DNA of 64,000 nt from Diphasiastrum complanatum (GCA_029204225.1 CM055104.1:41741095-41805094); one strand, 5' to 3'; numbered from the stretch's first letter, positions 11,764-23,570 are shown. Notes: a model not told the origin generated them from the sequence alone. Made by a program: numbers and translations.

Positions 11764-11997
11764 CTCTGTTGTGAAAATTGTGGTTCGGATACCACTGTTG
11801 GAATGTGGTTGTTGCTCTGATACCACTCTTGTCGAAAAAAAATAAATTATTATAACCACTAGTAGGATCGTGGATTACTTGGAGAATGGAGTTATGAACA
11901 GTTCTTTGTGTGTGAAATCAGATTATCAGTGTAAGAGTCATAAATTGTCGTGAAAGAGAGATTGCAAAAACAATTAGGCGTCTGAGACAACCATGCA

Positions 11998-12213
<216 letters not shown>

Positions 12214-12535
12214 AGTCAACTACTGATAAGAGGGCATTCTCTGCTATCTGAGCTTACGAATCTGCCTCTTCTTTTCATCTCTTATGTGTCATCTTCTTCA
12301 ATCGCTCAATTACATGTATATATATACATATAAGCTGAAAGGATCTTGTACTAACTTAACTTTACAATTACAAGATTGATTAACAACTGTAAAACTGATT
12401 AATGGATCAGTTTGTTGATGGATTGTGAAGGCTTTCAGGTCTGATAGCGATAGTCTATGTATTTTTTGGCAAACTGGAAATGCAACTCTCCTTGGCCTTT
12501 TGGCCGTTGCCTTTACCTGAGGGCAGCCTTCTGGT

Positions 12536-12625
12536 TTGGAAGACACCTTCGGCATTTTGGAAGACACCTTCGGCATTTGGAAGACACATTCGGCATTTTT
12601 GGAAGACACCTTCAGCATTTGTAGG
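12536..12625. repeat. GGAAGACACCTTCGGCATTT tandem repeats
   Basis: Four units of about 20-23 bp, GGAAGACACCTTCGGCATTT with small changes. The other LTR has only one such unit at about 6327-6350, so the array expanded (or contracted) after insertion. Confidence 0.85.
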
Positions 12626-13540
12626 GCAAGTATCGCATGTCCAAAAACCCGTGTAAAAACACAATGTCGGGTTTTTCGCCTTTTTCGCCTGTTGAAAACT
12701 GCATGTAAAACTGTATTGTGAGATTTTTTGCCTATGTAGAAACTCATATAAAACTGCAATGCCGCCTGTTAGAAACTGTATGTAAAAATGCAGTGTTGCA
12801 TTTTTTGCCCTAATTGTTGCCTGTCAAAAACCCCGTGTAAAAACACAGCGTCGGGTTTTTCGCATTTTTTGGTTGTTGAAAACTTAGTGTAAAAACACAG
12901 TGTCGGGTTTTTCACATTTTTTTACTGTGCAAAAATGTGAGTAAAAAACCAGATTGTAGCGACAATTAGTTCAAAAATGCAGACTGTTTAAAAACAATTC
13001 ATTTTCTGCAGGTTACATTTGAGAGAGTAAAAAATTTAGAGAAGGAAGGAGGGTTGTTGGGATGAGTAAGAGTTAGATTAAATTCCAACAAGGCCCTCCT
13101 CTCTACTATAAATAGGGGCAAACTCGAGTTTGCTACACATGTTCATATCTTCATTTCAATGCAAGCAGATTGGTTCTCTTATGGAATGGATTTGTGAATG
13201 TCCTTGCTCTGTATCTTTTTCCTCCATCTCTCATGCTTTTGTTGTGTTTGCTAATTGTTGGATCTGAATATTATTGAGATTGCATGTTCTTATACTTTTT
13301 GTGAGAGAGAAAAAGAGTAAGCTATCTTCTTTGTGGAACGTAGTGTTAATGGATCATAATGTTAATGCTTAGGGTTAATGGATGTTAGAGTTAGATATGG
13401 ATCTTCTATTCATGCTGAATTTTGAGATATGCTATTGCTCTCATGGGAACGAACCTACGCGTGACAACTAACTTCATCTCCTTGATGCTAGATTGCTTGG
13501 ACCTTGGGTTGAGGATAGGCAAGGAAAGAAACCCTCTACA

Positions 13541-15290
13541 TTGACCAAGAAGCTACACTCAAAGCGAGCGAGGGAGTCATATTTATATGCACTCATCAAC
13601 GGAATCTTGGCACATCATTTCCTACTTAGAATCAGTTCTCAAAACATGGTAGCCAAAGAGTACTCCATACTCATCATTCTATAGTACTATCAAAGATCAT
13701 ATCGACAAAGAATATGCTCCCAAAATAGAATGGAATTGTGTTGCAACCTCTCTCAACAACATTTAATGTAATGAAATAGTTGATAGGAAGATTCATTTTC
13801 ATTTCTCACTAAAACTCTACCATGCATCTCCACTCACACTCCCATTCATCACTAATACCTCTTCAAGGAGCTCTCAATAGTCGGATGACTCTCTCTCTCT
13901 CTCAAGGAAGCAAGCTCTCAACCATACATGGCAATTACAAACAAAATCACGCTCAACCTCACACTATTAGAGGAAATGCACTAGCTCTCAACCTTCAACT
14001 CAAAGACAACAACAAGGATCCAAAACTGCTAACTCTCAACATGACTTCCAACTCACTCATCAATGCTCTCAACAAAAACAAGTAAACATTCTCTCCAAGT
14101 AATTTAAAACACTCAATGCTGAACTCACACTAGTAATGAGGTCCATTCAATCAACACAAACAAACACAATCTATCATCTCCTCAACATGAGCAAGCAAGC
14201 ATGTTTTCCACCATCTCCCAATCAAACACTAACATCCTTTCACTAACCACAAAGCTCTCTCAAGCAAGTAACAACAACAAAATAGAACTAACCACCATAC
14301 AAGAACTATAAACCAAACCCACTTCATGCTTAACTCAACAAAACAAGACAACAAGAACTACTAACACTATGCTTCATTCAACAAAATACTTAACTCCCTC
14401 CTCAAAGACAACAAGGATCCAAAACTACTAACTCCCAAAATTATCAACTCCCAAAAATACCAACTCTCCAAATTATCAACTCTTCAAATACAAGGAGTGG
14501 GCTCCTTCTTACAGTAAAATCCAATGGATCCCCTTCTTCATGGGCTCCTTCTTCATGCCCTTCAAGCCCTCTTTGCCATTTGTCTCCACCCCATTGGATA
14601 GTACACCTAGTGGCCTCCATAAGAGAGTGATGAGAAATCAAGTTTGTGTATTGCGATTTGAATTCCGCAATTGCAAAGCTTTCATGAAGGAACCACGATC
14701 CTCTTGCGACTCGGATGGAGTTCAGATGCGATCGCTGGACACTGCCAGCTAAATCACTCCTACAATCCTCCAGAATGTAGTCAGGCTCTACTGATCTACG
14801 TTTATAAAATTAATGCAGCATTCAACATAGTTTCAACCAAGGTGCAAAATTAAAATGAACGAGAAAAAAAAAAACTCAGACATGCGATTAACAACAGAAG
14901 CATTTGCATACTAGATCAGACACAACAAGATAAACTATCTATATTGAACTTCCTCTACTTTCTTCAAGCACTTCATGCAAATCCATGCAATGCGTTGGCG
15001 TGGGAGAAACACGGTTCTCTCACGAGTAATCGTCTCGCTTTACTAGTGGACAGTTGGATTTCTATGGATCCTGATCACAGAGCTCTTCTCGCACGCAGGT
15101 GGACTTGTTGTTTGTATTTTGTCTTGATTGCTTACTAGCATCAGACTACTACGTTACACTGTATGTGTATTCTGTTGATCTATATGTCAAGTATCATCCA
15201 GTAAGTATGGTTGCTCTGTGTGAATCTAAAATTAGAGTGAACTAACATCTACAACTAATCAGGGAATTATAAGAGTGGCAGATTAGCCAC
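13541..15290. other. No gene recognised
   Basis: Starts with the right copy of TTGAC and continues the pre-insertion DNA. From 13740 to 14500 it is rich in C and A with loosely repeated CAACTC and CTCTCAAC words, low in complexity rather than coding. The open frame at 13822-14085 has no recognisable motif. The right part may include the 3' LTR of RLC-H, which I could not delimit. Confidence 0.5.
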
Positions 15291-15622
15291 GACCTAAAAT
15301 ATATCTGCTGACGTCATACCATCAGATCAGATATCTGTACTTCTAGGTACTTGCATGATCTTGCTGGTATCTTTGGAGCGTGCAAGCAGGAGAAGGTTTT
15401 GTTTTCGTCGTTGATTTCGTTTTGGTCGTTTGCCTTCTCTTTTATTAGACCGCAAAAGATTCTCGTTCATGAATCTTTCATTTTCGCGAACCGTTCGTCT
15501 TCGTCTGCTTTGACTTTTGTGTTCGTGAATTGTTCGTCTTCATTTCCTTTGACTTTCGTGTTCGCGAAACTTTTCGTGCTTCGTGTCTCCAGATCTTCGA
15601 GTTCGCAAATGTCTTTGTCTTG
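15291..15622 (-). other. 3' untranslated/LTR-proximal region of RLC-H, TTCG-rich
   Basis: Between the RNase H stop and the unassigned DNA. It contains repeated TTCGCGAA, TTCGTCTTCG and TTTGACTTTCGTG words and a TGACGTCA palindrome (bZIP-type core) at about 15310. No LTR pair could be matched. The RLC-H leader side at 25120-25330 is also rich in TTCGA and TCGAA words. Confidence 0.45.
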
Positions 15623-16218
15623 CTAAGGGTTGAAAGCTAGCAAGGCTTTGTGATTAGAAACGTTTTGTTTCTTCAGCTCTCTCTCAAAGCATGATAGGTT
15701 TACGATCCCGAGACTGTTCCTTTGTCTCTCAAAGAGTCCTTTGTCCAGGGCTTTAGTGAAGATGTCAGCAACCATGTCTCTCGTTCTGATGAAGGTGGTC
15801 TGCAACAGCTTCCTCTCAATTAGATCCCTGATCAAGTGATACTTGATCACAATGTGCTTTGTTCTGGAATGGAACAGGGATCTTTCGTCAGGTGTATTGC
15901 AGAGGTGTTGTCCATCTGCAAGACAAGAGGCTCATTCTTTGTTTCGTCCAATTCGTCCAGAAACTGTCTTAGCCAGATTATTTCGTTGGCCATCTTTGCT
16001 GCTACAACATATTCTGCTTCGCAGGATGACTGGGCTACAACGGTCTGCTTCTTGCTGACCCAGAGAACTGCTGCTCCTGATGCGATGGTGCATCCTCCCA
16101 AGACGCTTTTACAGTCGTCCTTGAGAGATGCCCAGCTAGTGTCATTGTAGGAAATTATCCTGAAGCCTGCACCACGATAATAACACAAGCCATAATCCCT
16201 CACTAATAGATATTGCAA
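15623..16218 (-). pseudogene. copia RNase H (RLC-H)
   Basis: Two open stretches in different frames. The first (15847-16218) holds ISYNDTSWAS, KSVLGGCTIASG, SSCEAEYVVAAK (catalytic Glu) and QMDNTSAIHLTKDP (catalytic Asp). The second (15623-15850) holds the C-terminal HLIRDLIERKLLQ and VADIFTKALDK landmarks. A frameshift near 15850 separates them. Product would be the RNase H domain of pol; not functional. Confidence 0.9.
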
Positions 16219-16236
16219 AATTTGTTTTGCAATATT

Positions 16237-17420
16237 CTAGTGTGTCGAGCCTGGATTCGTGCATAATTGGCTCATCCTAAATACTGCATAAGCAATATCA
16301 GGATGTGTATTGTCAACAAGGTACATCAGTGATCCTATCAGCTTCAAGTAAGGTGTGAATTGCATCTGTTCTCTCTCTTCCTCAGTCTTTGTACAGTCAT
16401 CATTCGTCAGCACCGTCCCTACGAGCATTGGAATGTTCGCTCCTTTGCAGTTCAGCATCCCAAAGTCCTTTAGGATCTTCGGGGTGTATCTGGACTGCTG
16501 AAGGTATAATTTACCTCTCTCATAGTCCCTTTCAATTTGAAAGCCTAGGTAATACCCGGCTTCTCCCAGATCCACGATCTCGAAATGTTTTGAGATGTCT
16601 GCCTTTACTTCAGCAATTAGTTGTTCACTCCTGCAAAGTATCAGAGTGTTGTCCACATACACAGCTACAATGATGATCTGTCCATCTGTAACTCTGACAT
16701 ATACATTGGAATCAGCCAAGAGAGGCTTGAATCCTAATGATTTCAGGGCTTGATCTTTTTTCTTGTACCATTGTCGGACTGATTGTTTCAGACCGTAGAT
16801 GCCTCTATGCATTCTGTATGCATAGTCAAGAAGTGAATTCGAGACATATCCTAGAGGTTGATCCATGTAGACCTCTTCATCTAATTCGCCATGCAAGAAG
16901 GCTGTTTTTCTCGTCCACAATGTGGATCTTGAGGTCATAAGCTGCTGCATATGCAAATAACAGACGTAGGGATGAATGTTTGACGACAGGAGAGAAGGTT
17001 TCAAAGTAGTCAATACCATATCTCTGAGGAAAAACCTTTCGCTGCTAGTCTCGTCTTGTATATCGTTACATTCTCATCTGATCCATATTTGAGCTTGAAG
17101 ACCCATTTGCATTTGACAGTCTTGCGCTTATGTGGTAATGGCACCAACGTCCATACCTGGTTCTTCCTCATGGACTCCATCTCTTCGTTCATGTCTTGGA
17201 TCCATCTGTCCTTTTCTGGACCTTCAATCGCCTCCTTGAAAGTCTGTGGTTCACCACTGAACCCGCAGAACTCTTTTGATGTGGAAGTTGAGCTGCCTGG
17301 CACATATCTTGCTGGCGCTCTTCATGGTCTTGTCGACCTTCTGGGAGATTTTCCTGGAACAACTATGCCTTTGCCCTTGTCTGCTCTGCTCAGTCCGGAA
17401 CCATATTGGTTTACAGGAAC
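16237..17420 (-). pseudogene. copia reverse transcriptase (RLC-H), YVDD mutated
   Basis: N-terminal part at 17010-17303: FKEAIEGPEKDRW, MRKNQVWTLVPLP, KWVFKLKYGSD. After a frameshift near 17010 the palm follows with TAFLHGELDEEVYMDQP, RGIYGLKQSVRQW and, at about 16647-16661, YVDNTLI where copia RT has YVDD. Then FEIVDLGEAGYYLGFQI and IGSLMYLVDNTHPDIAYAV. The second catalytic Asp of the palm is Asn (one G-to-A change on the coding strand), so polymerase activity would be lost even without the frame break. Confidence 0.92.
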
Positions 17421-17479
17421 TGCGACAGCAAGTTGCCTCTCAAATCTTTCTTCGTCAGATTCATCATTTGAATGGGAGG

Positions 17480-18000
17480 CGACTCAAAAATCTTTGTTTT
17501 CGTGTTCGTCCTCTGGTCCCTCTGTCGTTGGCGGCAGGTCATAATACTGTCTCTCCAAAACTTTGTAGCTGACAGGATCGTCGTTGGCCATTGTCTTGCT
17601 CTCATCGAATCTGACATCTCTCGTTGTTTTCACAATGTTCATGTCTGGCATGTAGACTCTGTAGTATGACGAATTGTCGTCATAACCTACCAAAAATCCC
17701 TATTCGGCTTTCTCATCAAGCTTCTTTTGAAGCTTATCAGGAATATGTGCATAAGCTACACAGCCAAAAATTCTAATGTGAGACAGGTTAGGCTTTCTAC
17801 CCACCACAACTCATGTGGTGTCGTGTGAAGAACACCAAGCTTGCCCGTTCTATTCTGGATGTATGCGGCTGTAGCTAATGCTTCAGCCCACAGTGCCCTT
17901 GGAGCTTTCGAGTAGGCCATCATGCATCTGGCTGCTTCCATTAGGGTCTTGTTCTTTCGTTCAGCAACACCATTGTGCTTCGGTAATCCGACCTTGTGCT
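17480..18000 (-). pseudogene. copia integrase C-terminal half (RLC-H)
   Basis: Shows KHNGVAERKNKTLMEAARC (catalytic Glu region), APRALWAEALATAAYIQNR and a later KLHIPDKLQKKL-like and YDDNSSYYRVY region at 17484-17693. The HHCC zinc motif and the first two catalytic Asp regions are missing: gag sequence joins this fragment near 18000, so a deletion removed the knuckle, protease and half of IN. Confidence 0.85.
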
Positions 18001-18342
18001 TGAAGAGGTTGCAGCTCTTCTGGCCTCCTCTTGTTGGAGTAATGAGATCACTCTTGAAAAGGTGATCTTCTCTTCGATCGAAATTGCTAAGACCCAATCT
18101 TCATAGGCCTCAGGAAGACTCGATAATAGAGTCATAACAACATCGATATCTTCAATGACAGAGCCAGTTGCAGTCATCTGTTCCATAAGGTTTTGGAAAG
18201 TGTTGATATGGCTTGAAACACTTGCTGCTTCAAACATTCACTGGGTGAAGAATTTCTTCCTCAAATGGATTTTGGAGGAGATGTCCCTAATATCATAGAG
18301 TGTTGCTAGGATGTCCCATGCATCCTTAGCAATCTGAGCAGC
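18001..18342 (-). pseudogene. copia gag, C-terminal part (RLC-H)
   Basis: UBN2-type capsid: AWDILATLYDIRD, HLRKKFF, then SHINTFQNLMEQMTATG, MTLLSSLPEAYEDWV and LLQQEEARRA. An in-frame stop follows HLRKKFFTQ. It lacks the N-terminal portion, found 6.5 kb to the right at 24811-24966, and roughly 35 codons are lost at the junction with the RLC-B LTR. Confidence 0.85.
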
Positions 18343-18783
18343 TCATCCAGTTGGTTGTGATGAGCTGGCATCCATCTAGTTAGGAAATCTCAAAAATTGT
18401 TTGATGATGAATTAATGTAATTCAGTGGTTTTGGTCGTAAACAGTCTGTCTGCAAATTTGAATGTAAATTGTCACTCTGCAAAAATGAACGTAAACTGTT
18501 ACTTTGCAAAAATGAACGTAAATTGTTATGCGAAAAATTTGAAAAATGCAAAGGTCTTTGCCAACGTCATTTCCTTAACATTTGAGGCATCTGGCATTTT
18601 GCAAAAAAAAGCCGAAGTGAGAGAAAATCCCAAAAGATGAAAATCTCAAAAATGCTGACACTGTGAGCCGTTTATGAATAGTTATGTGGACTGTGTAAAA
18701 ACACGAAAAAATTTGCAGGTCTGGATAAAATTGGATGAAGATTAAAATGTCAATTAGTCGATTAGTAGGAGAATAATCCAACA
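18343..18783 (-). repeat. 3' LTR of RLC-B, truncated
   Basis: Matches 24386-24810 of the 5' LTR: right end AGGAGAATAATCCAACA, left end at a GTTGGTTGTGATGAGCTGGC block, after which RLC-H gag starts abruptly. The missing part corresponds to 23761-24385. Confidence 0.9.
18468..18540. repeat. 24-bp direct repeats in RLC-B LTR
   Basis: Three to four units of the type GCAAAAATGAACGTAAACTG followed by TYACT. The same array stands at about 24505-24580 in the other LTR. They lie in U3 and may be promoter repeats; this is inference. Confidence 0.8.
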
Positions 18784-18797
18784 CTTCTGTCTTAATC
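18784..18797 (-). promoter_or_regulatory. Mutated polypurine tract of RLC-B
   Basis: On the minus strand GATTAAGACAGAAG precedes the LTR, where RLC-A has GATTAAGGGGGAG. Pyrimidines now break the purine run. Confidence 0.65.
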
Positions 18798-18799
18798 TG

Positions 18800-19410
18800 A
18801 ATCCATGAATGCCTTGACCTTTAAACATAGTTCTGCACAAAACTTTCTGTGTGCATCCAAGCTTAATGCTTTGGTAAAAATATCTGTTGTCATATCTTGC
18901 GTTCGATAGTACTGCAATCTAACCTCATTGTCGAGAATTTTGCTTCTGACATAGTGATACCTAATTTCAATGTTCTTACTCTAGAATGAAATCTAGGGTT
19001 GGCTGACAAGGCAATGGCACTTTAATTATCACAAAATAGTAATGCGGAGCATATTGATTCAAAACTGATATCTGAAAGTAAGTTTCTCAACCAAATTGCT
19101 TCCTTTGTAGCTTGTGAGGTTACGATATACTCTGATTTTATAGAAGATAGAGCTATCAAAGATTGCTTGCGACTGTTCTAGGAAATAGAACCATTGTTGA
19201 GGAAGAATGTAGATCCAGAAGTAGATTTACGAGTGTCTTTGTCTCCTTCCCAACTTGCATATGTGTAACCACTAAGTAAATTGAGTTTGTCATTGTCGAC
19301 TGCTCCATAACAAATGAAAAAGTCCACAGTAGCTTGAAGATATCTCGCGACTCTGATTAGAGCCTTCAATGTCTCATACCAAGGTTAGTCATATACTAGC
19401 TTAGGGAGCT
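18800..19410 (-). pseudogene. copia RNase H (RLC-B)
   Basis: Open part 19178-19369 has ALIRVARYLQATVDFFICYG and the DTRKSTSGSTFFLNNGSIS segment; the first catalytic region reads YASWEGD, with the usual Asp before A-W not seen. Further left are EYIVTSQATKEAIWLRNLL (Glu region) and LFCDN with a stop in place of the next Gln, then NPRFHSR. The C-terminal tail ends in a MDSD-like position next to the LTR. Closely parallel to RLC-A 2488-3339. Confidence 0.85.
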
Positions 19411-20284
19411 GATTGCAAAAGCTATGTTTGGCCTGGTATAGATCATTGCGTACATAAGAGATCCTATTATCGAATGATAGGATACTCACGCATCTGCTAC
19501 TTCTCTTCGATTGTTTGGGAACACTGGTCCTTTGACAATTTGAGACCTAGTTCCATTGGTGAGAGAGCTAACTTGCAATTAACCAGATTATATCTTACTA
19601 ACATATTGTAGATGTACCTCTGTTGAGTAATGTAGATCATCTTTCAATTTCTATCTCTATGGATTTGAATACCAAGGTAGAAATGAGCTTCACCCAGATC
19701 GATCATGTCGAATTCAGAAAATAGCATTGTCTTGTCTTATTTTATCAAGTCGATACTATTGCCAAAGAGTAATTTGTCGTCCACGTATAAAATGATAATG
19801 ATAAAAGACTACTGCACTATCTTGAAGTAGCTTGGTGTGTAGCCGTGATCAATAAGTAAAGTATTGATCCTTTGAAACCATGCTCGAGCAGATTGCTTCA
19901 AGCCATAAAGTGCCTTATGGAGTTTACACACATGATCATATATACCTTTGATAATATAACCTTCGGGTTGCCTTCAATAACTCCATTGAGATATGTTGTC
20001 TATACATCCATTTGATGTATTTCCAAATCTGCTACAGCAGCAAATGATAATAAAAGCCGAATAGAAGAATGCTTGACTACTGGATTGAAGGTCTCAGTGT
20101 AATTGACGTTGTATACCTGAGAAAATTCTCTGGCAACAAGACGAGCTTTTCTTCTGTTGATGCTTCCGTCTACTTTGTACTTGACTTTGAAAAGCCATTT
20201 GCAATCAACTACGTTTCTACTAGCAGGTAATTTGACAATCGTCCATGTCTGGTTCTTGATAAGAGATGAATACTCTTTATCCAT
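19411..20284 (-). pseudogene. copia reverse transcriptase (RLC-B)
   Basis: Starts MDKEYSSLIKNQTW, then CKWLFKVKYKVDGS, VNYTETFNPVVKHSS and DLEIHQMDV (20000-20284). After frame breaks come KLHKALYGLKQSARAW (about 19890-19940) and an intact catalytic LYVDDKLLF (about 19765-19795), then SEFDMIDLGEAHFYLGIQI. Stops and frameshifts scatter through the second half. Domain order and length fit copia RT. Confidence 0.88.
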
Positions 20285-20559
20285 AGCTTATTTCCAAAGA
20301 TCAAAATCGGGCTGACTGAATGTCTCTTCGACAGTCGTCGGCTCATGAACAAGGTAAGCTGCAGGCTCGTCGATATTCTTGACAGGTAGACTGCTAGTTC
20401 TTGATTATCTGTTGGGGAATAGAGAAAGTTGATCATTTTCATCATACTGTAGTTGTTGAACTGCAACATCATCTTCGGATTCTCTATTGATATGTTGTTT
20501 GTCGAAAGTAAATGAGCTTGGACCCCCAATGGGAATAGTCGACTGAAGAACCTCAGTGT

Positions 20560-21492
20560 AGCTGATGAAAATTCATTTGATACTCTGGAAGTCGAGCTTC
20601 TTCCTGAGATCATGAGAAATCTGTGCATAAGTAGTACATCCAAAAACTCGTAAGTTTGATAAAGAAAGTTTGATACCTGTCCAAACTTCGAATAATGTTT
20701 TGTTTGAGAGACCTTTAGTAGGACATCTGTTCTGAATATAGGTTGCTGTTGAAACAACTTCAACCCAAAAGGACTTTGGAAGTGTTGCATGTGATAACAT
20801 GCACTTTGCCGATTCGACTAAGGTTCTATTCTTTCTCTCAACAAGACCATTTGACTGAGGCGAATAGGAGGTAGTGTATTATTGCTGAATGTCGTTGTTA
20901 AGGCAATACTCCTTGAATTCGGTGGAGATATATTCTCCCCCGTTGTCAGACCTCAATGCTTTGATTCGTTTACCAGTCTGATTTTCTGCATGCTCTTTGA
21001 ATTGTCTGAACTTGATGAAAGCTTCTGATTTTCACTTAATGAAATAAACAGCTGTTCTTCTAGAAAATTCGTCAATAAAGGTAATGAAATACTTTGCATC
21101 TAGCATTGATGGAGTTTGCATAGGTCACATACATATGAATGAACAATATCTAACATACCTTTTGTTGCATGCCTTTGATTTGATCTAAAAGGATTCATAG
21201 TATGCTTTCCAAGAATGCAGCTATAGCAGACAGGGAGATCAACTTTGCCAGAAGGATAGTCGAGATCAAGTGCAAGGGATTGTCTGGACATGTTTGAAAC
21301 ATATGTATAATTCAAGGGTCCTAAGTGATGATGCCATAGTAATGCTTTATTGACAAGAACAGAGGTTTTCAGGGCTTGACTAGAATCAGAATAACAATGT
21401 GCCGATCTGTATAAGCATCCATGCCTCTTGCTGAGTGCAAGGATCTTATTACTCCTATCGATAATTCTACATTGATTAGTTTCAAACTCCAC
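20560..21492 (-). pseudogene. copia integrase and pre-integrase (RLC-B)
   Basis: Pre-integrase: LLWHHHLGPLNYTYV and CYSCILGKHTMNPF (about 21190-21370), an HHCC motif with G-P where G-H is usual, so one zinc His is lost. The core is broken by frameshifts near 21060-21100 but shows the ALRSDNGGEYIS-type region (about 20930-20960) and SKGLVERKNRTL-type region. The C-terminal part at 20573-20800 has LPKSFWVEVVSTATYIQNR and LRVFGCTTYAQI. Non-functional. Confidence 0.83.
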
Positions 21493-21677
21493 CTTATGAC
21501 TAAATCTGTAATTCTACTTATTGATAACAGATTTGTAGAGAGTTTAGGAACATAGAAGACTTTTGACAGTAGTTTAAATTGATCATGCTGGAATCTCAAT
21601 CTTACAGTACCTTCACTTTCGATTGTGTGAGTGCTATCATCACCAAGATAAATGTACTTCTTTGTGCTGTAAGGCGC
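21493..21677 (-). pseudogene. copia protease, C-terminal part (RLC-B)
   Basis: Contains KKYIYLGDDSTHTIE, GTVRLRF and VFYVPKLSTNLLS, the second half of a copia protease. Its active-site half lies beyond the inserted element, at about 22646-22760. Confidence 0.85.
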
Positions 21678-22645
21678 ATTAGAGGAATTCTGAATCCAAA
21701 AAAGACCCTTTAAGGAATTCCACGTAGATTGACAAAGTTTATTAATGTAAATTACCAAAATAATTCATTTTCTGTCCAAATTCTTTTTCATTTCTGCCCG
21801 CACTAATTTCGATGCTTAACCATTCTATGTACATTACTGTTTGTAGTTCATTTAAAATAGCATTACTTTTTAACCATAGCTCCGATTGAGACGAAAATTA
21901 TACCGTTGGAAACGCTCGACAAGAGCTTTCCAACAATACCATGGATGACCTACTTTTAAGCTACCTTTCAAAAGTTAGGGCCGGTCAAAGTTTCAGACCA
22001 AAAAAAAAAGTCCACATATCTCTCTTGTGCGCGGATAGAGTACCCTCGAAAAAAAGTCCACATATCTCTCTTGTGCACGGATAAAGTACCCTCGAGGGTA
22101 CTCTATCCTTGCACAAGAGAGATATGTGGACTTTTTTTTTTTTGGTCTGAAACTTTGACCTGCCCTAACTTTTGAACGGTAGCTTGGAAGTAGGTCATGT
22201 AGGGTACCGTTGGAAAGCTCTTGTCGAGCATTTCCAACAGTATAATTTTTGTCTCAATTGGAGCTACAGTTAAAAAGTTAAGACCCTAGATCAACAATCA
22301 ATAAATGTGTAAGAAAAAGTTTGAAATAGAAACTAGTATTCACCAAGGAGACAACTATGGACTTAATTTCCAACAGTCCCCCTAGTTCAGCATGTTGAAA
22401 AACTTCGGATGCTTGATGAATTTGCATATTATACTATGAATAACATGTCATGCTTGCGGGCTGCCCCCGGCACCTTATTATAGCATTATTAAGAAAACTT
22501 TTTTTATTTTTCAATTCTAATGAGCTACATTACGTAAATTTCAAATATGAGTGTTTTGTTTGGTCCATGTGTAATCAAAATTTGAGAAAAAAATATAAAA
22601 AGTATCTTTACAAAGGGTCTTTTTTGGATTTAGAACTCCTCTAAT
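21678..22645. mobile_element. 968-bp inverted-repeat insertion in RLC-B protease
   Basis: Bounded by terminal inverted repeats ATTAGAGGARTTCTRAATCC continuing with AAAAAAGACCCTTT (about 34 bp) on both sides. Protease sequence resumes exactly outside: HMTNHCEIFHSYT to the right and APYSTKKYIYLGD to the left. No clear target duplication is visible. Inside are a large palindrome (21866-22280) and, on the minus strand near 22368-22385, a polypurine-like TAGGGGGAC followed by TGTTGGAAATTAAG, as at a copia interior/LTR boundary. It may be a foldback element or a piece of an LTR element captured between repeats. Confidence 0.7.
21866..22280. repeat. Large imperfect palindrome
   Basis: Centred on CTCGAG at 22091-22096. 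The right arm is about 187 bp; the left arm is about 228 bp because a 46-bp unit (AAAAAAAGTCCACATATCTC to GTACCCTCG) is tandemly duplicated in it. Arms share GTTGGAAA-GCTC, GTCGAGC/GCTCGAC and AACTTTTGAA/TTCAAAAGTT blocks with scattered mismatches. Confidence 0.92.
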
Positions 22646-22760
22646 GTATAAGAATGAAAGATCTCACAATGATTGGTCATGTGTTGAGTAGCTCCAGAAT
22701 TCAGAAACCATGAATCATCTGCGCCTTCGTCCATTTCGACTTCAGGAGATGCTGTAACTA
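22646..22760 (-). pseudogene. copia protease, active-site part (RLC-B)
   Basis: Reads WFLNSGATQHMTNH. The catalytic Asp of the DSGA motif is Asn here, a single base change. Continues from the gag knuckle region on its right and is cut by the inverted-repeat insertion on its left. Confidence 0.83.
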
Positions 22761-23570
22761 TATTTGCTTGTTGATCAGGGTGCTTTGCATTTTTCGCTTT
22801 GAGAATTCGACAATCTTGGATCTCATGGTTATTGCGCTTGCAATATCTGCAAAATATCTTCTTCTTCGACGAATGTGGATTCGATGATTGTCCTTGACCT
22901 TGAGTCGGTTTCTGATTCGATGTAGACTGCTTGGAGTTTTTTTGCTTTTGTCGTTTCGAGCCCTTGTTGACATATAGAGCATGAGACGAAGAGGTAGACG
23001 AAGTGTCTTGACTTCTTCAATTATCTTCTTGCAGCAACATAGTGATAACTCTAGTAAGAGATAAATCTGAGTGTGTTGTGATGATCATCACCCAATTCTC
23101 ATATGTAGAGGGCAGGCTTGAAAGCAATGTCATAATTGCGTCTTGATCATCTATGACTGATCCGACAACGACCATCTGTTGCAAGAGATTCTTAAACTAT
23201 TAATATGATTCTAAAGAGAATCATTGTTCGACATTTTGAGTGTGAAAGATTTTCGTCGAAGATGTAACTTAGTAGTTATGTCTCTCACATCAGATAGTGA
23301 AATCAGGATGTCCCAAATTTCTTTCGAAGTTTTGGCCTCAACTACGCGGCCAATCTGAATATCTGATATATTAATAAGCATGAAAGCTTTACCATCCTTT
23401 GATTTCCACTTTGAGTCGATTGTGTCGTCTTTAGGCTTCACTTTGATACCTATAACAACATCCCAAAACTCATTGGCAATTAGCAAGGTCTTCATCTTAA
23501 ATTTCCATAGATAATAATTGGACCCATTCAGCTTGTCTGCGATAAGACCGACTTTACTTTGAGAATCCAT
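22761..23570 (-). pseudogene. copia gag (RLC-B)
   Basis: Likely start ATG near 23570 (MDSQSKVGLIADKLNGSNYY). UBN2-type capsid: LWKFKMKTLLIANEFWDVV, KAFMLINISDIQIGRVV, KEIWDILISLSDVRD, LHLRRKSFTLKM. A frame break near 23200 is followed by the nucleocapsid, with an intact knuckle CRYCKRNNHEIQDC at 22811-22852 (CX2CX4HX4C). The capsid stretch 23211-23570 is fully open. It packages the element RNA when functional; this copy is broken. Confidence 0.9.

Noticed and set aside
13822-14085. 87-residue open frame as a host gene
   Set aside because: Low-complexity Leu/Ser/Asn composition, no motif, no promoter or intron evidence.
15351-15626. Plus-strand 91-residue frame rich in Ser and Phe
   Set aside because: Antisense to the TTCG-rich 3' region of RLC-H; a repeat artefact.
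21670-22655. Classical DNA transposon (hAT or Mutator type) for the 968-bp insertion
   Set aside because: No 8- or 9-bp target duplication and no transposase frame; terminal repeats alone do not decide the class.
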